A DNA stretch of 64,000 nt from RYN-230 sp963718305. Lineage in GTDB: Bacteria > Actinomycetota > Actinomycetes > Streptosporangiales > Streptosporangiaceae. Both the position numbers and the translations under genes were made by a program. Numbering within the stretch: the first letter of the stretch is position 1; every line of letters begins with the position of its first letter. Positions 42,455 through 49,969 of the stretch are shown piece after piece. The notes below the pieces were generated by a model. It did not search any database and had not been told where the DNA came from. It saw only the letters and a list, made by a program, of their open reading frames with translations. The DNA lies in contig CAVQZG010000008.1 in NCBI GenBank assembly GCA_963718305.1, positions 402,110 through 466,109 of the forward strand. The letters are read 5' to 3'.

Positions 42455-42621
42455 CACGGGTGTCCTGCCTCAGGTGTTCGAGCACAGATTCGCTTCGCCC
42501 TCTTGCGCCACGCCGGTGAAGTTGCCGACCGCCAACTCTGCGGAAGCTCACGAAAATCGCAGATAACGAAAACCGTCGCGGAACCCGAGCGGACAGGTTT
42601 TCTCAGCCCGCGGTCATTGGA

Positions 42622-43518
42622 TCAGGGCTGCTGGTGGTGGCCGAGGGCGAGACGGGCGGCGCTGACGTCTTCCCGGCCGTGTCCGGCGTCAACGGCAGCG
42701 TGCCACTGGCGGGACAGCGCGGCCAGCAGCGGCAGCTCGTCGTCACCCGCGGCGCTGATCGCCAGGTCCACGTCCTTCAGTGCCCATTCCAGCGGGAACT
42801 CGGGCGCGAAATCGCCTCGCTCCATTTTGTGCAGCTTGGCGTCCGCGATCGGCGCGTCCAGCGGTCCGCCTTCGATGGCCTCGGCCAGCTTCGAGTCGTC
42901 GATGCCCAGCTGGCCGGCTAGTTCCAGGGCCTCGGCCACGCCCTCGATCAAGATGGACATGTAGGCGTTGACGGCCAGCTTCATCCGGCTGCCCTGGCCG
43001 GCCTCGCCCAGCCATACGGTCCTGCGGCCGATCGCGGAGAACACGGGGCGCACGGCCGCTGCCGCTGCGGGCGGGCCGGAGGCCAGGATGAGCAGCTGGC
43101 CGGCCTCGGCAGGGCCTTTACTGCCCGATACCGGCGCGTCCACGAACATCACGTCGGGCCGCAGCTCGCCGAGCCGGCTGCTGATGGCGGTCGTTTCCGC
43201 CAGGCCGATCGTGCCCATCTGCGCCCACGCCGCGCCCGCGGGCAGCGCCTCGGCCACGCCGCTATCGAAGATCACCGAGGTGACCACATCGGCGGTCGGC
43301 AGCATCGTGATCACGACCTGCGCATCATGGACGGCCTCCGCCGGTGACGCCGCCACTAGCGCCCCGGCATCAGACAGCGGCGCGGTCGCGGTCGATGAAC
43401 GATCCCAGATCGTGGTGCGCAATCCGGCGGAGACCAGGTTGCGGGCCATCGCCGAGCCCATGATGCCGGTCCCTAGCACCGCGACCCGCACATTCTCCCC
43501 AGGGGTCTCCGCAGCCAT
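42622..43518 (-). CDS. NAD(P)-dependent beta-hydroxyacid dehydrogenase (HIBADH family)
   Basis: A 298-residue enzyme related to 3-hydroxyisobutyrate and 6-phosphogluconate dehydrogenases. The Rossmann motif VAVLGTGIMGSAMARNLVSA is at about residue 11, then the substrate motif DAPVSGSKGPAEAG and the catalytic Lys in GSRMKLAVNAY; a helical C-terminal domain follows. It probably oxidises a beta-hydroxyacid or reduces an imine; the exact substrate is unknown. GGAGGGAGA precedes the ATG. Two hairpins lie upstream in the 746-bp gap. Confidence 0.86.
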   Translation of the reverse strand: MAAETPGENVRVAVLGTGIMGSAMARNLVSAGLRTTIWDRSSTATAPLSDAGALVAASPAEAVHDAQVVITMLPTADVVTSVIFDSGVAEALPAGAAWAQMGTIGLAETTAISSRLGELRPDVMFVDAPVSGSKGPAEAGQLLILASGPPAAAAAVRPVFSAIGRRTVWLGEAGQGSRMKLAVNAYMSILIEGVAEALELAGQLGIDDSKLAEAIEGGPLDAPIADAKLHKMERGDFAPEFPLEWALKDVDLAISAAGDDELPLLAALSRQWHAAVDAGHGREDVSAARLALGHHQQP

Positions 43519-43630
43519 CTGAGTCTCCCTCCGAGACTAGTCACCAGATGCGGGTCTCGCTCGCCCTAGCCACGCTATCCCTGGCGTGACCGCCAGCCCA
43601 CGTATCAGGATCAGCGTTGCCTGCTCTTAC

Positions 43631-43655
43631 CAGAGGGAGGAAGGTCCTCCCTCTG
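43631..43655. terminator. Hairpin with 11-bp perfect stem
   Basis: CAGAGGGAGGA (43631-43641), loop AGG, then the exact complement TCCTCCCTCTG (43645-43655). It lies 113 bp upstream of the dehydrogenase ATG on the transcribed side and could end leftward readthrough from the epoxide hydrolase region. Confidence 0.55.
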
Positions 43656-43734
43656 CCATCGCTGGGTGGCGTGCCCTGTAGCGCCGGGCTGTGGCAATGG
43701 CCCGCGGTGCGGACGGGCCGGGGGAAGGTGCATC

Positions 43735-43980
43735 ATGTCGCGCTCGGGTGTCTTCTATGCCATCAAGGCCATGGAACGGGTTGCTGCTGGGGCTGACGCG
43801 CCCGGTGTGGCTCCCGAGGGAGCGGTTGCTAACGATGTCCGCGCTGCTGCCAGTCCTGACGGCAGAGCTTCTTCCATCGTGCTGAGGGTGCTGGAGGCGA
43901 TCCCGCACGGCCTCGGTTGGGCTGTAGGCCTAGTTGGCCGGGGCCGCCCGCGCGAGGGGCGCGCGGCGCGCGCGGATTAA
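43735..43980 (+). CDS. Doubtful small hypothetical protein
   Basis: An 81-codon frame (MSRSGVFYAIKAMERV onward) whose ATG has a good ribosome site, GGGGGAAGG six bases upstream. No recognisable domain, signal peptide or membrane helix; the C-terminus is Gly/Arg-rich (VGRGRPREGRAAR). It sits between two hairpins. It may be a real small gene or chance; composition does not decide. Confidence 0.25.
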   Translation: MSRSGVFYAIKAMERVAAGADAPGVAPEGAVANDVRAAASPDGRASSIVLRVLEAIPHGLGWAVGLVGRGRPREGRAARAD

Positions 43981-44031
43981 GCAGGCATCCGACTGGTTGT
44001 GTCACGAGGTGCCGCCTGGGCCCGTGAGTAT

Positions 44032-44083
44032 GTGCCGCGACCCGCTACACCGCCTTAGCTGCCGGTACAGCGGGTCGCGGCAC
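44032..44083. terminator. Large stem-loop with 15-bp perfect stem
   Basis: GTGCCGCGACCCGCT (44032-44046) pairs exactly with 44069-44083. Inside, ACCG (44049-44052) pairs with CGGT (44063-44066) after a 2x2 internal loop. It lies 180 bp past the epoxide hydrolase stop. Terminator is the simplest reading; a structured RNA or element end is possible. Confidence 0.5.
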
Positions 44084-44264
44084 GTCCCCCGCCCGGCAGA
44101 AATCTGCCGCGCACCTGCACCTCCAGCTTACGCTCCGGCGCGAGGCCCACGGCAAAGTGCTGGAAATTCCGCTGCAGGAGGCGCTGCCCCCGGGCCGATC
44201 GCCGGGGAGACGCTGCCCCCTTGGGAGAGCGGCAGCGCGTCACCGGGTCCGCGGGTGACGGCGG

Positions 44265-45446
44265 CTAGCGCAGCAATCTGAACGCCGCCCGGATCTCCTC
44301 AGAGAACAGCTCGGGCTCTTCCCAGGCGGCGAAGTGGCCGCCCCTGTCGGCCTCGTGGAAGTAGGTGAGGGTGGGGTACCCCTGCTCGACCCAGCTGCGC
44401 GGGGCCGCGAAGATCTCGCCGGGGAACGTGGTGAAGCCGACCGGGAGTTTGACCGGCGGAGGAGGCTGTCCCGCCGCAAGGGCCTGGGCTCGTCCGCTTT
44501 CCCAGTACGACCGGGCCGCCGAGGTCCCGGTGCCGGTCAGCCAGTACACAGTGATGTTGTCGAGGATGTGGTCCCGGGTAAGACCCCCGGACGGCTGCCC
44601 GTCGACGAAGGCGCGGGAGATCTTGTAGTAGGCGTCGGTGTCGTGGTCGAGCATCCACGCCGCCAGGGCGACGGGTGAATCCAGCAGGCCGTAGCCGATC
44701 GTCTGCGGCCGCGTGGCCTGCTCCAGGAAGTAGCCGAAGCCGCTCGCCCTGAATGTCTTGGTCTGCTCGAGCGCCGCGCGTTCCTGCTCGGTTTCCGCTG
44801 GCATGGCGCCACCGCCCAGCGCCGTCACGAGCAAGTTCATGTGGATGCCGGCCAGCCCCTCGGGCGCCTGGCGGCCCATCGCGTCGGTGACCGAGGCGCC
44901 CACGTCGCCGCCCTGGGCGACGTAGCGGGTGTAGCCGAGGCGGCGCATCAGCTCCGCCCACGCTTGCGCGACGCGGCCGGGGTTCCAGCCGACCTCGGCC
45001 GGCTCGCCGGAGAAGCCGTAGCCGGGAAGGGACGGCAGCACGAGGTCGAACGCGTCCTCGGGGGGTCCGCCGTGCGCGGTCGGGTCGGTGAGCGGGCCGA
45101 CGGCCTCGAGCAGCTCGATGACCGAGCCGGGCCAGCCGTGCGTCATGATCAGCGGCAACGCGTCCGCGTGCGGCGACTTCACGTGGATGAAGTGGATGCC
45201 CACCCCGTCGATACCGGTCGTGAACTGCGGCAGCGCGTTCAGTCTCGCCTCGCACCGCCGCCAGTCGTACTCGGCCGCCCAGTAGCGGGCCAGCTCCTGC
45301 ATCGCGGTCAGCTGCACGCCCTGCGACCGATCGGCGACGAGCTCCCGGGAGGGCCAGCGCGTCGCGGCGATGCGCCGCCGAAGGCCGGCGATCGCTTCAT
45401 CGGGCATGTCGACCCGGAAGGGATGGATCTCAGTTTCGCTGGACAT
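44265..45446 (-). CDS. Epoxide hydrolase with N-terminal EHN domain
   Basis: A 393-residue soluble alpha/beta hydrolase of the microsomal-epoxide-hydrolase type. The EHN lid domain is at residues 1-110 (IHPFRVDMPDEAIAGLRRRI, ELARYWAAEYDWRRCEARLN). The oxyanion-hole motif is MTHGWPGSVIELLEAV, the nucleophile Asp lies in AQGGDVGASVTDAMG, and the catalytic His in ADRGGHFAAWEEPELF. It opens epoxides to diols by an ester intermediate. It is the first of three related hydrolases within 3.5 kb; the next on the same strand begins upstream at 46553. ATG 45446 has a GGTGGAG site. Confidence 0.88.
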   Translation of the reverse strand: MSSETEIHPFRVDMPDEAIAGLRRRIAATRWPSRELVADRSQGVQLTAMQELARYWAAEYDWRRCEARLNALPQFTTGIDGVGIHFIHVKSPHADALPLIMTHGWPGSVIELLEAVGPLTDPTAHGGPPEDAFDLVLPSLPGYGFSGEPAEVGWNPGRVAQAWAELMRRLGYTRYVAQGGDVGASVTDAMGRQAPEGLAGIHMNLLVTALGGGAMPAETEQERAALEQTKTFRASGFGYFLEQATRPQTIGYGLLDSPVALAAWMLDHDTDAYYKISRAFVDGQPSGGLTRDHILDNITVYWLTGTGTSAARSYWESGRAQALAAGQPPPPVKLPVGFTTFPGEIFAAPRSWVEQGYPTLTYFHEADRGGHFAAWEEPELFSEEIRAAFRLLR

Positions 45447-45587
45447 AGGTCTCCACCTGCCTGGGTTGGATAATGACGACGGACGGCCGGACCGGAGGGA
45501 CGAGCGCTCACTCGGCCAGCGTGCGGAGCCGGCTGCTCCGCCATGACCTTTGCCTCCTTCAATTCGTGTATGTGCTTGATCTAGTGA

Positions 45588-46553
45588 TCACGACTCGGCG
45601 TTGAGTTGCGCGCCGTGGCCCCACGCGTTCCGGTACGGGGCCAGGAACGTGGTCAGCGCGGCCAGCACCTGTTCGGGAGCCTGCTCGGCCACCCAGTGGC
45701 CGCAGCCGGCGATGACCAGGGTCTGCACGTCGTCCGCTGCGAGCTTCATCGTGTTCCCCACCCCTTCACCGGAGCTTTCCGCTCCGCCGATCGCCAGCAC
45801 GGGCAGGGTCAGCCGCCGGGTCTTGCGCTGCTCGTTCTGCGCGATGGTGGTGGGGATCGCACGGTAGAACTCAAAGCTGCCGCGCAAGTGGTCGGGGTCG
45901 GAGGCCAGGGTGGCGATGTAGTACCTGACTACGTCGCCGGGGAGCTTGTTCGTCCCGGCCGAGGCGTCGAACTCCGCGCCGAAGAAGATGTCTTCCCGTC
46001 CGGTGACGAGCTGCTCGTTCACCTTGGGGAGCTGGTTGAAGGCGAGGTGCCACAGCCGTTCGTTGAGCAGCGGGGGGAGGAACAGGGGCGGTGAGGGAGA
46101 CACCCCCGGGAGGGGGGCCTCGGAGACGACCAGCCGGTCGAGCCGCTCGCGGTGATCGGCGGCCACGGCGTAGGCGATCGGCATTCCGACATCGGTCCCG
46201 TATATGGCGAACCGCTGGTGGCCGAGCGCGTCCATCAGCGCGACCAGGTCACTGGCGAGGGTAGCGGTGTCGTAGCCGTCCTGCGGCTTGTCAGATAGCC
46301 CGATGCCGCGCTGGTCGACCGCGATGACGGAGAAGTCCCGGGCGAGGACCGGCATCAGCATGCGCCAGGCGTACCAGGTCTGGGGCCAGCCGTGGACCAG
46401 CAGCAGCGGCGGGCCGCCGCCGCCGGTGACCGCGTGCAGGCGCAGGTCACCGGTGTCGACGTACCGGCTAGTGAACGTGTCGGTAAACCCGGCCGGCAGG
46501 TTCGGCGCCCCGGAGACCGAGCCGGGGCCTTCCGGGGATGGAGATGAGTTCAT
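45588..46553 (-). CDS. Alpha/beta hydrolase, epoxide-hydrolase-like
   Basis: A 321-residue hydrolase with FTDTFTSRYVDTGDLRLHAV, the oxyanion motif LLLVHGWPQTWYAWRMLMPV, IAVDQRGIGLSDKPQDGYDT, nucleophile Asp in AIYGTDVGMPIAYA and the end VIAGCGHWVAEQAPEQVLAA with the catalytic His. An Asp nucleophile favours epoxide hydrolase or dehalogenase chemistry over esterase. It is transcribed with the downstream epoxide hydrolase (141 bp between) and is divergent from a third relative at 46865. Confidence 0.85.
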   Translation of the reverse strand: MNSSPSPEGPGSVSGAPNLPAGFTDTFTSRYVDTGDLRLHAVTGGGGPPLLLVHGWPQTWYAWRMLMPVLARDFSVIAVDQRGIGLSDKPQDGYDTATLASDLVALMDALGHQRFAIYGTDVGMPIAYAVAADHRERLDRLVVSEAPLPGVSPSPPLFLPPLLNERLWHLAFNQLPKVNEQLVTGREDIFFGAEFDASAGTNKLPGDVVRYYIATLASDPDHLRGSFEFYRAIPTTIAQNEQRKTRRLTLPVLAIGGAESSGEGVGNTMKLAADDVQTLVIAGCGHWVAEQAPEQVLAALTTFLAPYRNAWGHGAQLNAES

Positions 46554-46864
46554 GACGATTCCTTTTCACGGGTGGTACTGCCTCACGATCGCGCACCGGA
46601 CGGCAACGTCGCGCCCGTGACATCCCTGGCCGCTCCCCCTGGCCTTACCCAGGTCTCGGAGCCTGCGCATGGACGGTTTCGATCCGGCATGGGGCCTCAC
46701 CGGCTGATAGCCAGGATGAATGCGTTACCCGCCGGTAGTCCTTGCCGGTCCTTGGCGTACGTGTTACTGAGGGATTACCTGACGGCAGAGGCTCGCGGGG
46801 GCGCCGCCAGATCCTGCCGCCCAGGAGGACAGACACGAGCGGCTCCAGCGAACGGGGGAAGACT
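46554..46864. other. Divergent intergenic region, 311 bp
   Basis: Lies between two divergent hydrolase genes and must hold both promoters. I could not pick out a convincing operator palindrome or a small gene in it. Confidence 0.5.
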
Positions 46865-47740
46865 ATGGACCAGGGCAGCGAACTTCGTGACGGCTACGCC
46901 GAGGTCGGCGACCAGCGGCTGCATTACGTCGAGGCCGGGGAGGGGCCGCTGGTCGTGCTGCTGCACGGTTTCCCCGAGTTCTGGTATGGCTGGCGGCTGC
47001 AGATCGGGCCGCTCGCCGCGGCGGGGTTCCGGGTCGTGGCCCCGGACCTGCGCGGCTACAACCTGTCCTCCAAGCCGGACGGTATCCATGCCTACGACAT
47101 CGACCAGCTGACCGCCGACATCGCCGGCCTCATCCATGAACGCGGCGCCGAGTCCGCGCTGCTCGCCGGGCACGACTGGGGCGGCAGCGTCGCCTGGGCC
47201 ACCGCGATGGCCCACCCGGAGGTGGTGGACCGGCTGGCCATCCTCAACGCGGCGCACCCGCGGAAACTCTCGCAGGGACTGCACCACCCCGGCCAGCTCC
47301 GCAAGTCCTGGTACTTCTTCTTCTTCGACCTCCCCGACCTGCCCGAAAGCGTCGTGGCGGCGAACCACTGGCACTTCTTCCGCCACTTCCTGCGCGACGC
47401 CCACCCGGCCTACACCCAAGAGGAGACCGACCGTTACATCGAGGCGTGGTCGCAGCCCGGCGCGGCCACCGGGATGATCAACTACTACCGGTCCTCGGTG
47501 CGGACCCCGCCCAAGAAGTCCGAGGCGGCGATCCGCCCGGTCAAGGCCCCCACCCTGGTCATCTGGGGCCAGCGCGACCGCTACCTCGGCGAGGAACTCG
47601 CCGAACCCGACCACGACGACGTCCCCGACCTGGACCACGTCGAGCGCCTGCCCGACGCCTCGCACTGGGTCCATCACGACGAAGCCGAGCGCGTCAACCA
47701 GCTGCTCACCGACTTCTTCACCCCCGCCAAACCAGCCTAG
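46865..47740 (+). CDS. Alpha/beta hydrolase, soluble epoxide hydrolase type
   Basis: A 291-residue enzyme: VVLLHGFPEFWYGWRLQIGP (oxyanion), VVAPDLRGYNLSSKPDGIHA, nucleophile Asp in LLAGHDWGGSVAWATAM, a helical lid with YFFFFDLPDLPESVVAANHW, and the catalytic His in LPDASHWVHHDEAERVNQLL. These are the textbook features of bacterial soluble epoxide hydrolases. ATG 46865 has GGGGGAAG upstream and begins the fold; a longer upstream frame lacks this. It is followed 37 bp later by an MFS exporter on the same strand, so a modify-and-export pairing is plausible. Confidence 0.88.
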   Translation: MDQGSELRDGYAEVGDQRLHYVEAGEGPLVVLLHGFPEFWYGWRLQIGPLAAAGFRVVAPDLRGYNLSSKPDGIHAYDIDQLTADIAGLIHERGAESALLAGHDWGGSVAWATAMAHPEVVDRLAILNAAHPRKLSQGLHHPGQLRKSWYFFFFDLPDLPESVVAANHWHFFRHFLRDAHPAYTQEETDRYIEAWSQPGAATGMINYYRSSVRTPPKKSEAAIRPVKAPTLVIWGQRDRYLGEELAEPDHDDVPDLDHVERLPDASHWVHHDEAERVNQLLTDFFTPAKPA

Positions 47741-47777
47741 AACTGAATACCGGCCAGGGCAGCGGCCGCCGCTTGGG

Positions 47778-49544
47778 GTGGTGAGGCAGATGGCTGACGT
47801 CCCGGGGATGTCGTCGCGGCAGCGGTGGACGCTGGTGCTGGTGTGCACGGCGGTGTTCATGTTGCTGCTGGACATCACCGTGGTGAGCGTGGCGCTGCCA
47901 TCGATTCAGCGGGATCTGCGGGCGAGCCTGCCGGACCTGCAGTGGGTAAGCGCCGCCTATGCCCTGGTGCTGGCCGTGCTGCTGCTGCCGGCCGCCACCC
48001 TGGGCGACCGGCTGGGCCGGCGCCGGCTGTTCCTGGCTGGCCTGGTCATCTTCACCACCGGGTCGCTGGCGTGTGCGCTGGCCCCGACCGCGCTGGCGCT
48101 TGAGTTGTTCCGCGCGCTGCAGGGAGTCGGCGGCGCGGTGCTGTTCGCCACCGGCACGCCGCTGCTGCGCGCGGAGTTCTCCGGCGCCGCCCTGGCCCGG
48201 GCGCTGGGCGCCTTCGGCGCCACGATCGGCGGCGCCACCGCCATCGGGCCGCTGGCCGGCGGGGTGCTGACCGACACACTGGGCTGGCGGTCCATCTTCT
48301 TCATCAACCTGCCCATCGGCGTGGCGGCGTTCGCGGGCGGGGTGGCCCGGCTGCGCGAATCCCGCGACCCGGCCGGCGGCCGGGCCGACTGGGTGGGCAC
48401 GGCCCTGATCACCGCGGCGCTGACCGCGCTGATGTTCGCGCTGATCCGCGGCAACTCGCTGGGCTGGGCGAGCCCGGCGATCGTGGCCCTGCTCGCGACC
48501 GCAGCCGTGGCCTTTGCCGGGTTCGTGACATACGAGCTGCGCATCGCCGCCGCACCCATGGCCGACCTGCGCCTGTTCGCCCGGCGCAGCTTTGCCGCGA
48601 CCGGGTTCGTGGCGTTCGCGATCTCGGCGACGGTCATCGGGATGATCATCTACCTGTCGCTGTATGTGCAGAACACCCTCGGCTACTCCCCGGTCCAGGC
48701 CGGGCTGCGGTTCCTGCCGCTGTCGCTGGTCTCCTTCACGGTCGCCCTCCTGACCGGCCGGCTGATCGGCAAAGTAGCGATGCGGGTGCTGCTGGGTGCG
48801 GCCATGACCGCGGCCGCAGCCGGGCTGGCCTCGATGGCCCACCTGACCGCCACCTCCACCTGGCTGGTGCTGCTGCCCGGCTTCATCCTGGCCGGGATCG
48901 GCCTGGGCATCACCTCCACCGGCCTGGCCTCGGCAGCGCTTTCGGCGGTGGAGCCGGCCCACGCCGGAATGGCCGCCGGCCTGGTGAACACGCTGCGCCA
49001 GGTCGGCACCGCCACCGGCGTGGCCGTGCTCGGCGCCCTCTACGCCTCCCGCGTCACCACCGCCACCCTGCACGCCCTGGCCGGCCTGCCCGCCCCGCCC
49101 GGCGCCGCCCACCGGCTGGCCGCCGCAGTCGCCTCCGGCGCCGGCACCCGGGTAGCCGCCCTGGTCCCGCCCGCCGCCCGCGCCGCGGTCACCCACGCCG
49201 CCCGGGCCGGCACCGCCAGCGGGCTCAACGACGTCCTGCTCGCCGCGGCCGCGTTCGCCGCGCTCGGCGCGATAGCTGGATTCGCCTACGGACGCGACCC
49301 GGCCAGGCAGCCGCCACCCAGCTCCGCCGCCGGCGACCACGGCGAACTCTCCGCCCAGGGACCAGGCCCAGCGACCGGCCGGGCCCGAAACAACGGCACC
49401 GTAACCTCATCAAGACACCGGCGCGACCCGCCGGGTCGCCGCCGTCAGGCGACCACTCAGCTCGCGGACGAGTCTCGCGGACCCGGGTCCGGGTCAGCTG
49501 AGCTGGGCCTGGAGCGCGGCGTTGTCCCAGTAGTTGCGCTCTGA
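47778..49544 (+). CDS. MFS transporter, DHA2 (14-TM) drug-exporter type
   Basis: A 588-residue integral membrane protein with 14 predicted helices. It opens RWTLVLVCTAVFMLLLDITV, with VSVALPSIQRDLRASLPDLQ, the motif A loop TLGDRLGRRRLFLAGLVIF, and GVGGAVLFATGTPLLRAEFS, the signature of EmrB/QacA exporters. The last 90 residues are hydrophilic and low-complexity and run into the 3' end of the convergent NTF2-like gene by about 50 bp. An ATG at 47790 is an alternative start. It probably forms a transcript with the epoxide hydrolase upstream. Confidence 0.87.
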   Translation: MVRQMADVPGMSSRQRWTLVLVCTAVFMLLLDITVVSVALPSIQRDLRASLPDLQWVSAAYALVLAVLLLPAATLGDRLGRRRLFLAGLVIFTTGSLACALAPTALALELFRALQGVGGAVLFATGTPLLRAEFSGAALARALGAFGATIGGATAIGPLAGGVLTDTLGWRSIFFINLPIGVAAFAGGVARLRESRDPAGGRADWVGTALITAALTALMFALIRGNSLGWASPAIVALLATAAVAFAGFVTYELRIAAAPMADLRLFARRSFAATGFVAFAISATVIGMIIYLSLYVQNTLGYSPVQAGLRFLPLSLVSFTVALLTGRLIGKVAMRVLLGAAMTAAAAGLASMAHLTATSTWLVLLPGFILAGIGLGITSTGLASAALSAVEPAHAGMAAGLVNTLRQVGTATGVAVLGALYASRVTTATLHALAGLPAPPGAAHRLAAAVASGAGTRVAALVPPAARAAVTHAARAGTASGLNDVLLAAAAFAALGAIAGFAYGRDPARQPPPSSAAGDHGELSAQGPGPATGRARNNGTVTSSRHRRDPPGRRRQATTQLADESRGPGSGSAELGLERGVVPVVAL

Positions 49545-49871
49545 GACGATGTGGTCGCCGAGGAAATCGTAGGCCGTGACGATGTCGAGGGTCACGCGTC
49601 TGCCCGCGTAGTCGCCGGACATGTTCCATTCCACAACGGCCCCGTCGGCGCTGTCGCTGTAGGTATGCCTGATCGTGTGGTCGAAGCCGGCGAACGCGTT
49701 GACTTGACCGCGCAGGTGGTCGAGCACCGCCGCGCGGCTGCTCAGCCGGGTGCCGGGGTCGCGGTACTGGACATCGGAGGCGTAGAGCCGTTCCAGGGTG
49801 GGCCAGTCGGCGGCGAACGCGGCCTCGATCTGCTTACGTGCGAGGTCCTGTGCGGAGGTTTCCTGGATCAT
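49494..49871 (-). CDS. NTF2/SnoaL-like protein
   Basis: A 125-residue protein of the ketosteroid-isomerase fold: LARKQIEAAFAADWPTLERL, YASDVQYRDPGTRLSSRAAV, VVEWNMSGDYAGRRVTLDIV, and HIVSERNYWDNAAL. It may isomerise, cyclise or simply bind a small hydrophobic compound. ATG 49871 has GGGAGCAC just upstream and begins the fold; the longer frame to 49913 lacks support. Its stop overlaps the C-terminal extension of the convergent exporter. Confidence 0.75.
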   Translation of the reverse strand: MIQETSAQDLARKQIEAAFAADWPTLERLYASDVQYRDPGTRLSSRAAVLDHLRGQVNAFAGFDHTIRHTYSDSADGAVVEWNMSGDYAGRRVTLDIVTAYDFLGDHIVSERNYWDNAALQAQLS

Positions 49872-49969
49872 GATGTGCTCCCGTGGTCGTGGGCTTGACA
49901 GAACCACGATCACCCGTGCGGCGGGGGGACAACATCTGCCAGATGGCAGAGAAAGCGTCAGGGAAACGG

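Larger units (their letters stand above)
43519..44264. other. Intergenic region, 746 bp, with two hairpins and one doubtful small frame
   Basis: Between the dehydrogenase start and the epoxide hydrolase end. It holds the 11-bp-stem hairpin at 43631-43655, the long 15-bp-stem structure at 44032-44083, and an 81-codon frame at 43735. No family is recognisable on either strand. Confidence 0.5.

Noticed and set aside
47718..49340. A 540-codon minus-strand frame across the second MFS gene
   Set aside because: Gly/Gln/Arg low-complexity product; the plus strand is a textbook exporter.
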